From Chitinibacter tainanensis DSM 15459 (lineage in GTDB: Bacteria; Pseudomonadota; Gammaproteobacteria; Burkholderiales; Chitinibacteraceae): a stretch of DNA of 64,000 nucleotides. The position numbers and the translations under genes are program-made. Location of the stretch: assembly GCF_000429785.1 (NCBI RefSeq), contig NZ_AUCN01000009.1:1-64000 (forward strand). The letters are read 5' to 3'. Shown one piece after another: positions 7,929 to 19,775 of the stretch (the first letter of the stretch is position 1; each line of letters opens with the position of its first letter). Under the pieces are notes generated by a model, which saw only the letters and a list, made by a program, of their open reading frames with translations, ran no database searches and had not been told where the DNA came from.

Positions 7929-10900
7929 TTAGCCGATGAAGGCACGTGCATTGCGGAACATCCGCAACCATGCGCCGTCTTCGCTCCAATCGCTTGGATG
8001 CCAGCTGTTTTGTACGGTGCGGAATACGCGCTCTGGGTGCGGCATCATGATGCTAAAGCGGCCGTCGGCGGTGGTGACGCCGGCGATGCCTTGCGGGCTG
8101 CCGTTTGGATTGAGCGGGTATTGCTGGGTTGGTTTGCCGTGGCTATCGATGTAGCGCATGGCCACCAGTGCCTGGCCGATATCACCTTGCTGGCTGAAAT
8201 TGGCAAAGCCTTCACCGTGGCTCACCACCACGGGCATCTGGCTGCCGGCCATGCCGTTGAAGAACAGCGATGGCGATTGCGGTACTTCCACCATCACAAA
8301 GCGCGCCTCAAACTGCTCGCTCTGATTGCGGGTGAATTTTGGCCAGTGTTCGGCGCCCGGGATAATACCCGACAAGTTCGCCATCATCTGGCAGCCGTTA
8401 CATACACCCAGACCGAAGGTGTCGGTCCGCTGGAAGAAGGCCTCAAACTGCGCCCGCGCGGCGGCATTAAACAGGATCGATTTGGCCCAACCTTCGCCGG
8501 CACCCAGTACGTCACCGTAAGAGAAGCCACCGCAAGCCGCCAGGCCCATAAAGTCTGCCAAGTTGATGCGGCCAGCAATCACGTCACTCATGTGCACGTC
8601 GGTAGCGGCAAAGCCCGCACGGGTAAAGGCGGCGGCCATTTCCACGTGACCATTCACCCCTTGCTCGCGCAAGATGGCAACCCGCGGTTTCGCCCCTTTG
8701 GCAATGTATGGCGCAGCGATGTCGTCGCTTGGGTTGTAGCTCAGTTTCGCAAACAGGCCTTTGTCGGCTTTGTCGGCGATACGTGCGTATTCGGCATCAG
8801 CGCAGGCAGGATTGTCGCGCAGACGCTGGATTTGCCAGCTGGTTTTGCTCCAAGCCTGATGCAGGCTGATGCGTGATTCATCCAGCAGCAGACGATTGCG
8901 CTTTTTGATTTTTAGCTTGTCGTCAGAATTGGTGGTGCCAATCACATGCAGCTCGCCAGCCAGTTGCGCCTTCATAAACGCGGCAATCACGGCGGCGGTG
9001 TCGCTACGGCGTACTTGCAGTACCGCACCCAGCTCTTCATTAAACAGCACACCCATCACGCGGCCGTTTTCGGCGCGCGCCACGTCTTCCGGTGTGATTT
9101 CGTGTTGCTGACGCTGACGCACGCGGCGGTCAATACACAGCTCGTCGATTTCCAGCGTTACGCCGCAATGCGAGGCAAACATCATCTCGGTCACAGCGGC
9201 AATCAGGCCGCCATCAGAGCGATCGTGGTAAGCCAAGATTTTGCCGTCCTGATTCAGCTGCTGCACGGTGGCAAAGAATGATTTCAGGTGCTCGACGCTC
9301 ACTACATCCGGCGCCCAGTTACCCAGCTGATTGTGCACTTGTGCCAGTGCCGAGCCACCCAGACGGCATTTGCCGGTGCCCAGATCGATCAACAGCAGGT
9401 CGGTGTCGTGCTCGGTAGAGAGCTGTGGTGTCAGCGTTTTGGTTACGTCCGTTACTGGCGCAAAGCCGGAAATGATCAGTGACAATGGCGCCACCACGGC
9501 TTTCTTGTCGCCGTTTTCTTCCCATACGGTTTTCATCGACAGCGAGTCTTTACCCACCGGAATCGATACGCCGAGCTGGCGACACAAATCCAGGCCCACG
9601 GCCTTCACGGTGTCGTACAGATTGGCGTCTTCACCCGGGTGGCCCGCTGGGGCCATCCAGTTGGCGGAAAGCTTCACATCGCCCAGTTTGGCGATCGGCG
9701 CGGCAACCAGATTGGTCAGCGCTTCACCCACGGCCATCCGGCCAGAAGCTGCGGCGTTAATCAGTGCCAGCGGGGTGCGCTCACCCATGGCCATCGCTTC
9801 ACCTTGCAGGGTGTTGTAGCCCATCGTGGTGACCGCTACGTCGGCCACAGGCACTTGCCATGGGCCTACCATCTGGTCGCGTGCGGTAAAGCCGCCCACG
9901 GTACGATCGCCGATATTGATCAGGAATGATTTATCTGCCACCGATGGCAGTTGCAGTACTTTGTACAGCGACTCTTTCAGATCCAGCGCAGATGAATCGA
10001 ATACTTTGAGCTCGGGTTTGACCCGCGTTACATCGCGGGTCATTTTGGGTGGCTTGCCCAGCAGCACGTCCATCGGCATATCGACTGGCTTGTTGCCGAA
10101 ATGCGGGTCTTCTACTGTCAGATGGCGCTCGGTGGTGGTATGGCCAATCACCGCAAACGGGCAACGCTCGCGCTCACAGATCGCTTCAAAGGTCAGCAAA
10201 TCGCTTGGGTGAATGCCGAGTACATAACGCTCTTGCGATTCGTTCGACCAGATTTCTTTCGGCGCCATGCCGTGTTCTTCGATGTTCACTTTACGCAAGT
10301 TAAACACCGCGCCCATGCCCGCGTCGTTCACGAGTTCTGGGAAGGCATTGGAAATACCGCCCGCGCCCACGTCGTGGATCGATTGAATCGGGTTTTTGTC
10401 GCCCAGCTGCCAGCAGCGGTCAATCACTTCCTGACAACGACGTTCCATTTCTGGGTTGCCGCGCTGTACCGAGTCAAAATCGAGATCCGCCGCGTTCGCG
10501 CCGGTATCCATCGACGATGCTGCGCCGCCACCCATCCCGATCAACATGCCCGGGCCACCAAGCTGGATCAGCAACGAGCCATCAGGCAGGCCGTTTTTGG
10601 TGACGTGGGCATCGTTGATATTGCCCAAGCCACCGGCGATCATGATTGGCTTGTGGTAGCCACGGCGCTCGCCATTTACGTCCAGCTCGAACGTACGGAA
10701 GTAACCGGCCAGGTTCGGGCGACCAAATTCATTATTAAATGCCGCGGCGCCAATCGGGCCTTCGATCATGATGTCGAGTGCCGAAGCGATACGATCTGGC
10801 TTGCCGTAAGCCGGGTCTTCCCAGTCTTGCACGTAGCCAGGGATATTCAGATTCGAAACGGTAAAGCCACACAAGCCCGCTTTCGGTTTCGAGCCACGAC

Positions 10901-11882
10901 CGGTGGCGCCTTCGTCACGAATCTCACCGCCCGAGCCGGTGGCCGCGCCGGGGAATGGCGAAATCGCCGTTGGGTGATTGTGGGTTTCCACTTTCATCAG
11001 AATGTGGGTTTTTTGCGTTTCAAAGCCGTATTCCGCGCCGTTGCTGGCGGGGAAGAAACGCTCGATTTGCGCCCCTTCGATCACCGATGAGTTGTCTGAG
11101 TAGGCAACCACCGTGCCTTCTGGCGAGGCTTTGTGCGTTTCGCGAATCATGCCAAACAAGCTGTAATCTTGCGCTTGGCCGTCGATGATGAAGTTCGCAT
11201 TAAAAATCTTGTGACGGCAATGCTCAGAGTTGGCCTGCGCAAACATGGTCAACTCAACGTCGCTTGGGTTGCGGCCCAGCTTGGTGAAATTGGCCACCAA
11301 ATATTCGATTTCGTCGTCCGACAGGGCCAGGCCGTATTCGCCATTGGCGCGCTCCAGCGCGGCGCGACCACCACCGAGGATATCCACGGTTTCCAGTGGT
11401 TTGGGCTCAAAGTGGCGGAAGAGCTCGTTGCCGGCTTCCAGACCGCGGAAAACCTGCTCCGTCATCCGGTCGTGAATCAGTGGCAGCAGCAGATTTTGTT
11501 CGGCAGTCGACAGCGGCTGGCCATCGGCCTTGCTAGCGTACAGCGCCATGCCGCGCTCGATGCGGGCGATTTTGCCATCCAGGCCGCAGTGCAGCGCGAT
11601 GTCGGTGGCTTTGGAAGACCATGGCGAAATAGTGCCCAAGCGGGGCAATACCAACAGCGGGGTGCCGCTAGCCAGCTCGGCCGCCGCCGGCTCGCCGTAG
11701 CTCAGAATGCGCGCCAGTACCGCGTGTTCTTCGTGGCTTAGTTCGGCAGTCAGTTCGGCAAAGTGCCAGTATTCGGCATACAGGTTGACGCTCAGCCCTT
11801 GCGCAGCCAGCGCTGAGGTGAGTTTTTCAATCCGGAACGGTGACAGCGCGGTACCGCCGCGTAGTTGGAGCACATTGGCCAT
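7929..11882 (-). CDS. purL: Phosphoribosylformylglycinamidine synthase (single-chain FGAM synthase)
   Basis: This 1317-residue protein is the large single-chain PurL of proteobacteria (E. coli is about 1295). It makes FGAM from FGAR, glutamine and ATP in step four of purine synthesis. The N-terminal domain, two AIRS-like ATP-binding lobes ([37 protein letters not shown]) and a C-terminal class I glutaminase are all present. The nucleophile is the Cys in GVCNGCQMM, and the His/Glu pair is in [10 protein letters not shown]. It starts at the ATG at 11882. It stands alone; no PurR box or riboswitch was seen upstream. Confidence 0.98.
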   Translation of the reverse strand: MANVLQLRGGTALSPFRIEKLTSALAAQGLSVNLYAEYWHFAELTAELSHEEHAVLARILSYGEPAAAELASGTPLLVLPRLGTISPWSSKATDIALHCGLDGKIARIERGMALYASKADGQPLSTAEQNLLLPLIHDRMTEQVFRGLEAGNELFRHFEPKPLETVDILGGGRAALERANGEYGLALSDDEIEYLVANFTKLGRNPSDVELTMFAQANSEHCRHKIFNANFIIDGQAQDYSLFGMIRETHKASPEGTVVAYSDNSSVIEGAQIERFFPASNGAEYGFETQKTHILMKVETHNHPTAISPFPGAATGSGGEIRDEGATGRGSKPKAGLCGFTVSNLNIPGYVQDWEDPAYGKPDRIASALDIMIEGPIGAAAFNNEFGRPNLAGYFRTFELDVNGERRGYHKPIMIAGGLGNINDAHVTKNGLPDGSLLIQLGGPGMLIGMGGGAASSMDTGANAADLDFDSVQRGNPEMERRCQEVIDRCWQLGDKNPIQSIHDVGAGGISNAFPELVNDAGMGAVFNLRKVNIEEHGMAPKEIWSNESQERYVLGIHPSDLLTFEAICERERCPFAVIGHTTTERHLTVEDPHFGNKPVDMPMDVLLGKPPKMTRDVTRVKPELKVFDSSALDLKESLYKVLQLPSVADKSFLINIGDRTVGGFTARDQMVGPWQVPVADVAVTTMGYNTLQGEAMAMGERTPLALINAAASGRMAVGEALTNLVAAPIAKLGDVKLSANWMAPAGHPGEDANLYDTVKAVGLDLCRQLGVSIPVGKDSLSMKTVWEENGDKKAVVAPLSLIISGFAPVTDVTKTLTPQLSTEHDTDLLLIDLGTGKCRLGGSALAQVHNQLGNWAPDVVSVEHLKSFFATVQQLNQDGKILAYHDRSDGGLIAAVTEMMFASHCGVTLEIDELCIDRRVRQRQQHEITPEDVARAENGRVMGVLFNEELGAVLQVRRSDTAAVIAAFMKAQLAGELHVIGTTNSDDKLKIKKRNRLLLDESRISLHQAWSKTSWQIQRLRDNPACADAEYARIADKADKGLFAKLSYNPSDDIAAPYIAKGAKPRVAILREQGVNGHVEMAAAFTRAGFAATDVHMSDVIAGRINLADFMGLAACGGFSYGDVLGAGEGWAKSILFNAAARAQFEAFFQRTDTFGLGVCNGCQMMANLSGIIPGAEHWPKFTRNQSEQFEARFVMVEVPQSPSLFFNGMAGSQMPVVVSHGEGFANFSQQGDIGQALVAMRYIDSHGKPTQQYPLNPNGSPQGIAGVTTADGRFSIMMPHPERVFRTVQNSWHPSDWSEDGAWLRMFRNARAFIG

Positions 11883-12076
11883 GTCTTGTTAACCCAGAAA
11901 TGTGGCAAAAAGTACGTAATGATACCGAAAATTGCCTTGATTTAGGGGAAAGAAAACATCTGCTTAGCCGCAAAATCGCTGGCTTGCAAGGCGCGTCATG
12001 CTACTGGCAGACCCTTGCAGGGGCGTCTGCTGGGCGGTGGGGCGTTGCCGAAAGCTCTGGCGAAAGTCGATTTTTA

Positions 12077-12138
12077 GGGTATTGCTCTGCGAGGTCTGAA
12101 TCAGTTTGCCTGGCTGGCAATACCCCGGGTGGGTTTGC
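12077..12138. repeat. GGGTAT-family palindromic element overlapping the AraC gene 3' end
   Basis: GGGTATTGC (12077-12085) is the exact reverse complement of GCAATACCC (12117-12125). It is followed by CGGGTGGG, as in the related elements at 22.9, 31.1 and 46.3 kb. The right arm lies inside the last codons of the AraC-type gene (12101 is its stop), encoding PTRGIAS near the C-terminus. Confidence 0.7.
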
Positions 12139-12979
12139 CAAGGCGGCTGTGTTGGCGAAAATCGCTCGGGGTTTGGCCGGTATGCGCTTGGAAATGCCGG
12201 TAAAACAGACTGCTGCACGGATAGCCACTTTGCGCCGCCACCCAGGCCACACCGCGCTCACTGCTCACCAGAAGCTGGCAGGCATGAGCAATGCGCAGCC
12301 GGCTCAGTTCGTGGCTGAAGCTCGATTGCAATTGCTGGCTAAAAAGGCGCTTGAGCGTCGTGACGCTGCAGGCCGCGGCGGTGGCCAGCTCATCCAGCGT
12401 CAGCGGGGTATGAAAATGCGCCTGCATATATGCCATCGCTCGCTCCAGCCGGCGATCAGGGGCGGCCGCGGTGGCTTCACCAGCAATAAAGCGTGCCCCA
12501 CTATCGTGCTGCAGCGCCGCCAGAATATCCAGCAAGGTGGTCAGCCGCTGCAGGCCTTGTAATTCATGCAAATGCGCCAGCTGGCGAGCCAGGCTTTGCG
12601 CACAGCTGTGGCTAAATACCACGCCCTGGCGAATGCTGGCCAGCCATTGGCACAGCGGGCGGATCTCGGGCAGGCCATGTTCGGCCAGCGCGACCAGCCA
12701 ATCGAGGCGAAATAAGACGACTTGCAGCTCGATATCGCGGGCATCCGCCCGTGGGCCGGCTTGCCAACTGTGCGGCTGGTTGGGCGCTACCAGCGCCAGA
12801 TCACATTGCTGAAACTGCGCGCGATCACTGCCGATTTGCCGCAACCCTTGCGCACCCAAGGTGAGGGTAAGCTCAAATTCAGGGTGAAAATGCAGATTAA
12901 ACGGAATCTCAGCGGCCACATGATGATTCAGCCGCCATGCATGGCCTTGCGAATTACCGATCCATTCCCGTATCAACAT
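12101..12979 (-). CDS. AraC-family transcriptional regulator
   Basis: This 292-residue protein has an N-terminal cupin-like effector domain (NLHFHPEFELTLTLGAQGLRQIG) and a C-terminal AraC double helix-turn-helix from about residue 185 (TPLTLDELATAAACSVTTLKRLF, then VAWVAAQSGYPCSSLFYRHF). AAAGGGGAAA just before the ATG at 12979 fixes the start; a longer frame reaches 13084 without one. It is divergent from the GH20 hexosaminidase gene, 209 bases away, so it probably regulates chitin/GlcNAc-oligomer use. The usual last helix is followed by a short tail (RLGKPTRGIASQAN) that comes partly from a palindromic element. Confidence 0.88.
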   Translation of the reverse strand: MLIREWIGNSQGHAWRLNHHVAAEIPFNLHFHPEFELTLTLGAQGLRQIGSDRAQFQQCDLALVAPNQPHSWQAGPRADARDIELQVVLFRLDWLVALAEHGLPEIRPLCQWLASIRQGVVFSHSCAQSLARQLAHLHELQGLQRLTTLLDILAALQHDSGARFIAGEATAAAPDRRLERAMAYMQAHFHTPLTLDELATAAACSVTTLKRLFSQQLQSSFSHELSRLRIAHACQLLVSSERGVAWVAAQSGYPCSSLFYRHFQAHTGQTPSDFRQHSRLGKPTRGIASQAN

Positions 12980-13109
12980 GCGTGTTTCCCCTTTTGAGCT
13001 GATTGTAGGGTGAATTGGGCTGATAGTGGAATAGCCGCGCCAGCTGCGGTCTATAAATACGCTCAAGCAGCGCTGGCGCAGCATTCGGGCGACAGCGGCT
13101 GACCTTGGC

Positions 13110-13139
13110 TTGGCAGAGCGCGCATCGCGCTTCTACACT
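13110..13139 (+). promoter_or_regulatory. Sigma-70 promoter for the hexosaminidase gene
   Basis: TTGGCA (13110-13115) and TACACT (13134-13139) are 18 bases apart, with the -10 box 49 bases upstream of the start codon. The AraC-type regulator is encoded divergently. Confidence 0.55.
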
Positions 13140-13188
13140 GTCTGGGTGCAGGGTCAACCCACTATTTCATCCTGAGGGAGAATACATA

Positions 13189-15723
13189 ATGAATAAGCCA
13201 GCTGGTGCGCACCTCCATTTAGCCTGGGCATGTAAAACCAATGCCCACAACGGTGATAATTTTCTCGCCGCGCTCACGCTGACCAATCTGTCAGATCAAG
13301 TGCTGCCAGCCTCAGGCTGGGCGTTGTACTTCAACACTTGCCGCAAAATTAAACCCGAAACTGTCACTGGTAACGTGCTGGTGACGCACATCAACGGCGA
13401 TTTCTGGAGCTTGGCGCCGGCTGCAGGTTTTGCGCCGCTACAGCCGGGCGAATCTCGCACTTTTGATTATGAAGGCCTGTTCTGGGTGATTAGCGAAACC
13501 GATGCGCCACTCGGTTTCTACATTGTGTACGACCCCAATACCCCACAAGCGCAGATGCAAGTGATTGGCGACCCGCATATCGCCCCATTTGCCACCGAAG
13601 GCCAGCGCAATCGCAATGACAGCGATGAAGTTGCCCTTGCCAGTGCCGGCAAAACCTTTGCCGATAATGCCTGCCTGAGCCTGTTGCCGGCCGACGCAGT
13701 GAGCAAAATTACCCCGACGCCGCTGCAATATAGCGCCGGTGCCGGGCAGTTTGTGATCAATGCCAACACCTTTATCGTGCATGGTGCAGAGCTGGCGAAT
13801 GAAGCCGCCTTATTGCAGGCGGCGATTAAAGATGTCAGCGGGCAAACGCTGCAACGCGCCGCCTTCAAGCCGGCTGGCGCGGCCGCGATTGAGCTGAAAA
13901 TCGCGCCTGTGGCAGTGAAAGACACGCTGGCTCCAGGCGAAGCCTATCAGCTGCAAGTGAGCGCAGAGGGCATCGTGCTTACCGGCGCCAGCGCCGCAGG
14001 CGTGTGCAATGCCATTCAATCACTGCGTCAATTGCTGCCAGTTGCTGCATATCTGAACCCGCAAGCCGAGCTGGCTGTGGCCGCCTGCCAAGTGCAAGAC
14101 GCGCCGCGCTTTGCCTATCGCGGTTTGCATCTGGATGTGGGGCGTAACTTCACCAGTAAAGAAACAGTATTGCGTCTGCTGGACTGCATGGCGCTGTATA
14201 AACTCAACCAATTCCACTTCCACCTCACCGACGACGAAGGCTGGCGCCTGGAAATTCCGAGCCTGCCAGAGCTGACCGAGATTGGTAGCTTGCGTGGTTA
14301 CACCGCGGACGAAACCGATAACCTCGTGCCATGCTTTGGCTCGGGCGGCGACGTAGCGGGTAAAGCCGGTAGTGGCCATTACAGCAAAGCCGATTTCATT
14401 GAAATCCTGAAATACGCCACCGCGCGCCACATCGAAGTGGTGCCCGAAATCGACGTACCAGGCCATGCCCGCGCCGCGATCAAAGCCATGAATGTGCGCT
14501 ACACGCGTTTGATGGCCGAAGGCCGCGAAGCCGAAGCGAAGCAATACCTGCTGTGCGACTTTAACGACGCCTCGGTGTATGAATCCGTGCAGCTGTGGCA
14601 CGACAATGTGATCTGCATTGCGCTTGAGTCGTGCTACAACTTCATCGAAACCGTGCTGCACGATGTGAAAGCCATGTTTGAAGAAGCTGGCGCGCCATTC
14701 ACCACCATGCACACCGGCGGCGATGAAGTGCCTAATGGCGCGTGGGAAAAATCACCGATTTGCCAGGCCTTTATGCAAGAAAAAGGCATGACCAAAATCG
14801 TTGAGCTGCAAAATTACTTCCTCGCCCGTTACCGCGATCTGCTGAAGAAATATGGCCTGGTATTTGGTGGTTGGGAAGAAATTGCGCTGGTGAAAAAAGA
14901 AGTCAACGGCGAGCATACCCACGGCCCGAACCCTGAGTTTGTGAACGCTAATTTCCGTCCGTATGTGTGGAATAACGTATGGGGCTGGGGCCAGGAAGAC
15001 TTCGCTTACCAATTGGCCAACGCCGGCTACAAAACGGTATTGTCGAACGTCACCAACCTCTACTTCGATCTGGCCTATGCCAAAGATCCGCTAGAGCCGG
15101 GTTACTACTGGGGCGGCTTTATCGAAACCCGTGGCGCGTATGAATTTGTACCGCTGGATATTTTCACCACGGCGACCGTCAATCTGTTTGGCAAGCCGCT
15201 GGATAAAGACAATATCGCCAGCAAAGTCCGCCTGACACCAGAAGGGATTAAAAACATCATCGGGATTCAAGGCCAGCTGTGGGCTGAAAATATCCGTGAT
15301 CGTTCGCGGCTGGAATATCTGGCCATGCCACGGATTATCGCGCTGGCCGAACGCGCATGGGCGAAAGACCCGGCCTGGACTTCGATTGCCGATGTGGCCG
15401 CGCGCCAAGCCAAAATGGACGCAGACTGGAACGAGTTTGCCAACCGTTTGGGCCAGCGTGAGCTGCCACGTCTGGATGGCTTCCCGCGCGGGGAAAGCTT
15501 TGGTGGCTATGGCTATCGCATCCCATTGCCAGGCGTGACAGTGGAAGCCGGCCAGCTGTATGCCAATGTGGCGGCGCCAGGCTTGGCGATTCGCTACACC
15601 ACCGATGGCTCAGACCCAACTCCGGCGTCGCCGCTGTACACCGGCCCAGTAGCGGCAACGGCGACAATGAAAGTAGCGGTATTTAGCAGCAGTAACCGTC
15701 GCAGCCGCGTGGTTAGCGTGTAA
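13189..15723 (+). CDS. GH20 beta-N-acetylhexosaminidase (chitobiase type)
   Basis: This 844-residue glycoside hydrolase family 20 enzyme cleaves N,N'-diacetylchitobiose to GlcNAc. Domains in order are an N-terminal carbohydrate-binding domain (about 5-155, WALYFNTCRKI), a GH20b domain, the catalytic barrel from about 300 (FAYRGLHLDVGRNF), and a C-terminal Ig-like domain (about 770-844, YTTDGSDPTPASPLYTGP). The catalytic pair is Asp512-Glu513 in HTGGDEVPNG. GAGGGAG at 13174-13180 fixes the start at 13189. Serratia chitobiase is exported, but here the carbohydrate-binding domain begins directly after the start with no signal peptide or lipobox. The enzyme is therefore either cytoplasmic or exported by an unknown route. 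Confidence 0.93.
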   Translation: MNKPAGAHLHLAWACKTNAHNGDNFLAALTLTNLSDQVLPASGWALYFNTCRKIKPETVTGNVLVTHINGDFWSLAPAAGFAPLQPGESRTFDYEGLFWVISETDAPLGFYIVYDPNTPQAQMQVIGDPHIAPFATEGQRNRNDSDEVALASAGKTFADNACLSLLPADAVSKITPTPLQYSAGAGQFVINANTFIVHGAELANEAALLQAAIKDVSGQTLQRAAFKPAGAAAIELKIAPVAVKDTLAPGEAYQLQVSAEGIVLTGASAAGVCNAIQSLRQLLPVAAYLNPQAELAVAACQVQDAPRFAYRGLHLDVGRNFTSKETVLRLLDCMALYKLNQFHFHLTDDEGWRLEIPSLPELTEIGSLRGYTADETDNLVPCFGSGGDVAGKAGSGHYSKADFIEILKYATARHIEVVPEIDVPGHARAAIKAMNVRYTRLMAEGREAEAKQYLLCDFNDASVYESVQLWHDNVICIALESCYNFIETVLHDVKAMFEEAGAPFTTMHTGGDEVPNGAWEKSPICQAFMQEKGMTKIVELQNYFLARYRDLLKKYGLVFGGWEEIALVKKEVNGEHTHGPNPEFVNANFRPYVWNNVWGWGQEDFAYQLANAGYKTVLSNVTNLYFDLAYAKDPLEPGYYWGGFIETRGAYEFVPLDIFTTATVNLFGKPLDKDNIASKVRLTPEGIKNIIGIQGQLWAENIRDRSRLEYLAMPRIIALAERAWAKDPAWTSIADVAARQAKMDADWNEFANRLGQRELPRLDGFPRGESFGGYGYRIPLPGVTVEAGQLYANVAAPGLAIRYTTDGSDPTPASPLYTGPVAATATMKVAVFSSSNRRSRVVSV

Positions 15724-15741
15724 GTTGACTGCGGCAGCAAT

Positions 15742-15771
15742 AAAAAGCCCCGCTTTGGCGGGGCTTTTTTT
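15742..15771. terminator. Bidirectional terminator between hexosaminidase gene and aceB
   Basis: AAAAAGCCCCGC-TTTG-GCGGGGCTTTTTTT is a perfect hairpin flanked by A- and T-runs between two convergent genes. Confidence 0.92.
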
Positions 15772-15789
15772 GGACCTGAGCGAGCGAGA

Positions 15790-17379
<1,590 letters not shown>

Positions 17380-17529
17380 CTGCGGGCCTCCCATCAGCGC
17401 CAGCGGCAAGCGCAGGCGCGGTAAGTGGGGTTGAAAAAACACGTGGCGCAACCCTAAGCTCGGGGCTAGATACAGAGCGGTCGAGGTTGCGCGCACGTGC
17501 AAGGGCTCAAGCAAAAGTGATGTTGGCCA

Positions 17530-18810
17530 TTAATGGAACTGCTCGGCTTCGGTCGAGCCTTTCAGTGCCGTCGTTGAAGACTGACCTTGCTGGATCACCT
17601 GGGTGACCTGATCAAAGTAGCCGGTGCCCACTTCGCGCTGGTGTTTCACGGCGGTAAAGCCACGCTCTGCCGCGGCAAATTCGGCTTGTTGCAGCTCGAC
17701 AAACGCGCTCATGCCCGTGCGAGCATAGCCGTGGGCCAGATTGAACATGCCGTAGTTGAGGGCATGAAAGCCCGCTAGGGTAATGAATTGGAATTTATAC
17801 CCCAGCGCGCCGAGCTCCTGCTGGAACTTAGCGATGGTGGCGTCGTCGAGGTTTTTCTTCCAGTTAAACGAAGGCGAGCAATTGTAGGCCAGCAGTTTGC
17901 CCGGGTATTTGCTGTGAATGGCCTGCGCAAACTGGCGGGCGTATTCCAGATCGGGTTTGCCGGTTTCACACCAGATCAGATCGGCGTAGGGGGCGTAGGC
18001 AAGCCCGCGCGAAATCGCCTGCTCCAGCCCTGGGTAGGTTTTGTAAAAACCTTCGACCGTGCGCTCGCCGGTGCAGAAGGGTTTGTCGTTGTCATCCACG
18101 TCGCTGGTCAGCAAATCAGCGGCCTCGGCATCGGTGCGCGCCACGATGATGGTCGGTACGCCCATTACATCGGCAGCCAGCCGCGCGGCCACCAGTTTTT
18201 CCACTGCCTCGCGGGTTGGTACCAGCACCTTGCCGCCCATATGCCCGCATTTTTTCACGCTGGCCAGCTGATCTTCAAAATGCACGCCGGCGGCGCCAGC
18301 TTCGATCATGCCTTTCATCAGCTCAAAAGCGTTCAATACACCACCAAAGCCAGCTTCGGCATCGGCCACAATCGGGGCATACCAATCAATGCTGTCATCG
18401 CCCTCAGCATGGTGAATCTGATCGGCCCGCGCCAGCGTGTGATTAATGCGTCGTACCACTTGTGGCACCGAATTGGCCGGATACAGCGATTGATCGGGGT
18501 ACATTTCGCCGGCGATATTGGCGTCGGCCGCTACCTGCCAGCCGGAGAGATAAATCGCTTTCAGACCGGCTTTCACTTGCTGCATGGCCTGATTGCCGGT
18601 GAGGGCGCCCAGCGCGTGTACATAGGGCGTGTCGTGCAGTAAGCGCCAGAGCTTCATTGCACCATGGCGGGCAATGGTGTGCTCCTGCAGCAAAGTACCA
18701 CGCAGACGCTCGACATCGGCGGCTGAATACGGGCGGCGAATGCCGGCCCAGCGCGGGTTGGTTTTCCAGTCGTGTTCCAGTGCTGCAATGCGGTCAGTGG
18801 CGGTACTCAT
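17530..18810 (-). CDS. aceA: Isocitrate lyase
   Basis: This 426-residue enzyme splits isocitrate into succinate and glyoxylate and allows growth on acetate and fatty acids. The signature [14 protein letters not shown] contains the catalytic Cys of KKCGH, and [10 protein letters not shown] carries metal-binding Asp/Glu. Length matches the short bacterial AceA group (E. coli 434). AGGGAG before the ATG at 18810 fixes the start. A perfect 10-bp inverted repeat lies upstream next to a likely -10 box and is a candidate operator. It is divergent from grpE. Confidence 0.97.
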   Translation of the reverse strand: MSTATDRIAALEHDWKTNPRWAGIRRPYSAADVERLRGTLLQEHTIARHGAMKLWRLLHDTPYVHALGALTGNQAMQQVKAGLKAIYLSGWQVAADANIAGEMYPDQSLYPANSVPQVVRRINHTLARADQIHHAEGDDSIDWYAPIVADAEAGFGGVLNAFELMKGMIEAGAAGVHFEDQLASVKKCGHMGGKVLVPTREAVEKLVAARLAADVMGVPTIIVARTDAEAADLLTSDVDDNDKPFCTGERTVEGFYKTYPGLEQAISRGLAYAPYADLIWCETGKPDLEYARQFAQAIHSKYPGKLLAYNCSPSFNWKKNLDDATIAKFQQELGALGYKFQFITLAGFHALNYGMFNLAHGYARTGMSAFVELQQAEFAAAERGFTAVKHQREVGTGYFDQVTQVIQQGQSSTTALKGSTEAEQFH

Positions 18811-18886
18811 GATGCGCTCCCTGTGGTGAAGACGGCAGATCTGATCAATACGGCAAGCTGTGTTATTGATTGAAGCAGGTAATTTT

Positions 18887-18924
18887 TGCATCGCAACAAA
18901 TTTTGCGATGCAGCACAAATTGTA
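18887..18924 (-). promoter_or_regulatory. Putative operator and -10 box upstream of aceA
   Basis: TGCATCGCAA (18887-18896) and TTGCGATGCA (18903-18912) form a perfect inverted repeat with a 6-base spacer. On the minus strand a TACAAT -10 box (18919-18924) lies just upstream, so the palindrome would cover the transcription start, as repressor operators do. No matching regulator gene is in the window. Confidence 0.55.
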
Positions 18925-19003
18925 GTCGAAAAATATTCACTACATATCGGGTGAATTACTTAGCTGACTGATGGCTGGGGCGGATTTTTTTTCTTCAATA
19001 ACC

Positions 19004-19031
19004 CTTGAAAAGGTATGGCTTATCCCAATCT
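19004..19031 (+). promoter_or_regulatory. Sigma-32 (RpoH) heat-shock promoter of grpE
   Basis: CTTGAAA (19004-19010), 13 bases, then CCCAATCT (from 19024) closely matches the sigma-32 consensus CTTGAAA-N(11-16)-CCCCATNT. It ends about 28 bases before the grpE start. Confidence 0.8.
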
Positions 19032-19059
19032 TGGCTGTCATTCGTAGTTGGAGGTCACC

Positions 19060-19614
19060 ATGAGCCAAGAAGTGAACACAGAAAACCAAGCCGAGCAGCA
19101 AACCGAGCAGTCGGCAAACCCTGAGCTTGCCACTGAAAATACTGCCGCTGATGCGAGCGCAAGTATTGAAGAGCAGCTGAACCAAGCCCTGGCCGAGCTG
19201 GAAAAAGCCCGCCAGGACATCCTGTATGTGCGTGCCGAGGCCGAAAACGCTCGCCGCCGCGCGCTGGATGAAAACGACAAGGCCCGCAAATTCGCGATTG
19301 AAAAATTTGCCCGCGAGATCATTAGTGTGAAAGACGCCATCGATATGGCGCTGCTGGATCAGTCGGGTAACTTTGATGGCCTGAAAATGGGTGTGGATCT
19401 CACCGCCAAGGCACTGACCAGTGCGTTCGAGAAATTCGAGCTGGTTGAAATCAACCCGATGGGTGAAAAACTCGATCCGAATAAGCATCAGGCCATTTCA
19501 ATGGTACCGAGCGACGAAGAAGCCAATACCGTCGTACAGGTCATGCAAAAAGGTTATGAGTTGGCTGGGCGCATTTTGCGTCCCGCCATGGTGGTGGTGG
19601 CTGCCGCGAAGTAA
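19060..19614 (+). CDS. grpE: GrpE nucleotide exchange factor
   Basis: This 184-residue cochaperone exchanges ADP for ATP on DnaK. It has a Gln/Glu-rich disordered N-terminus, a long coiled coil (about 28-90, LNQALAELEKARQDILYVRAEAENARRR) and the beta-wing domain with the signature around NPMGEKLDPNKHQAISM. TTGGAGG sets the ATG at 19060. A sigma-32 promoter lies immediately upstream, and dnaK follows with its own promoter 50-80 bases after the stop. Confidence 0.97.
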   Translation: MSQEVNTENQAEQQTEQSANPELATENTAADASASIEEQLNQALAELEKARQDILYVRAEAENARRRALDENDKARKFAIEKFAREIISVKDAIDMALLDQSGNFDGLKMGVDLTAKALTSAFEKFELVEINPMGEKLDPNKHQAISMVPSDEEANTVVQVMQKGYELAGRILRPAMVVVAAAK

Positions 19615-19663
19615 GGCGGTAGCGGCAGTCCGGCCACTTGGCCAAGCACTGCATCAATCGGCT

Positions 19664-19692
19664 CTTGAAATGGGCCAGCTGATCCCCACTTA
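19664..19692 (+). promoter_or_regulatory. Sigma-32 (RpoH) heat-shock promoter of dnaK
   Basis: CTTGAAA (19664-19670), 13 bases, then CCCCACTTA (19684-19692) is a near-consensus heat-shock promoter with the same spacing as the grpE one, about 84 bases before the dnaK start. Confidence 0.82.
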
Positions 19693-19775
19693 GCAGACAT
19701 GGTTATTTGACAACATCCGGTGGCGTTAATCACAACAGAATCAAGCCACTGGATTTAGAGATGAAGGAAAGAAAA

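Noticed and set aside
7920-8876. Long open frame (318 codons) on the plus strand opposite purL
   Set aside because: It is antisense to a clear purL gene. The composition reflects the complement of purL codons, and no family motif is present.
10101-11090. 329-codon plus-strand frame inside purL
   Set aside because: Shadow of purL in the opposite strand; no ribosome site or domain features.
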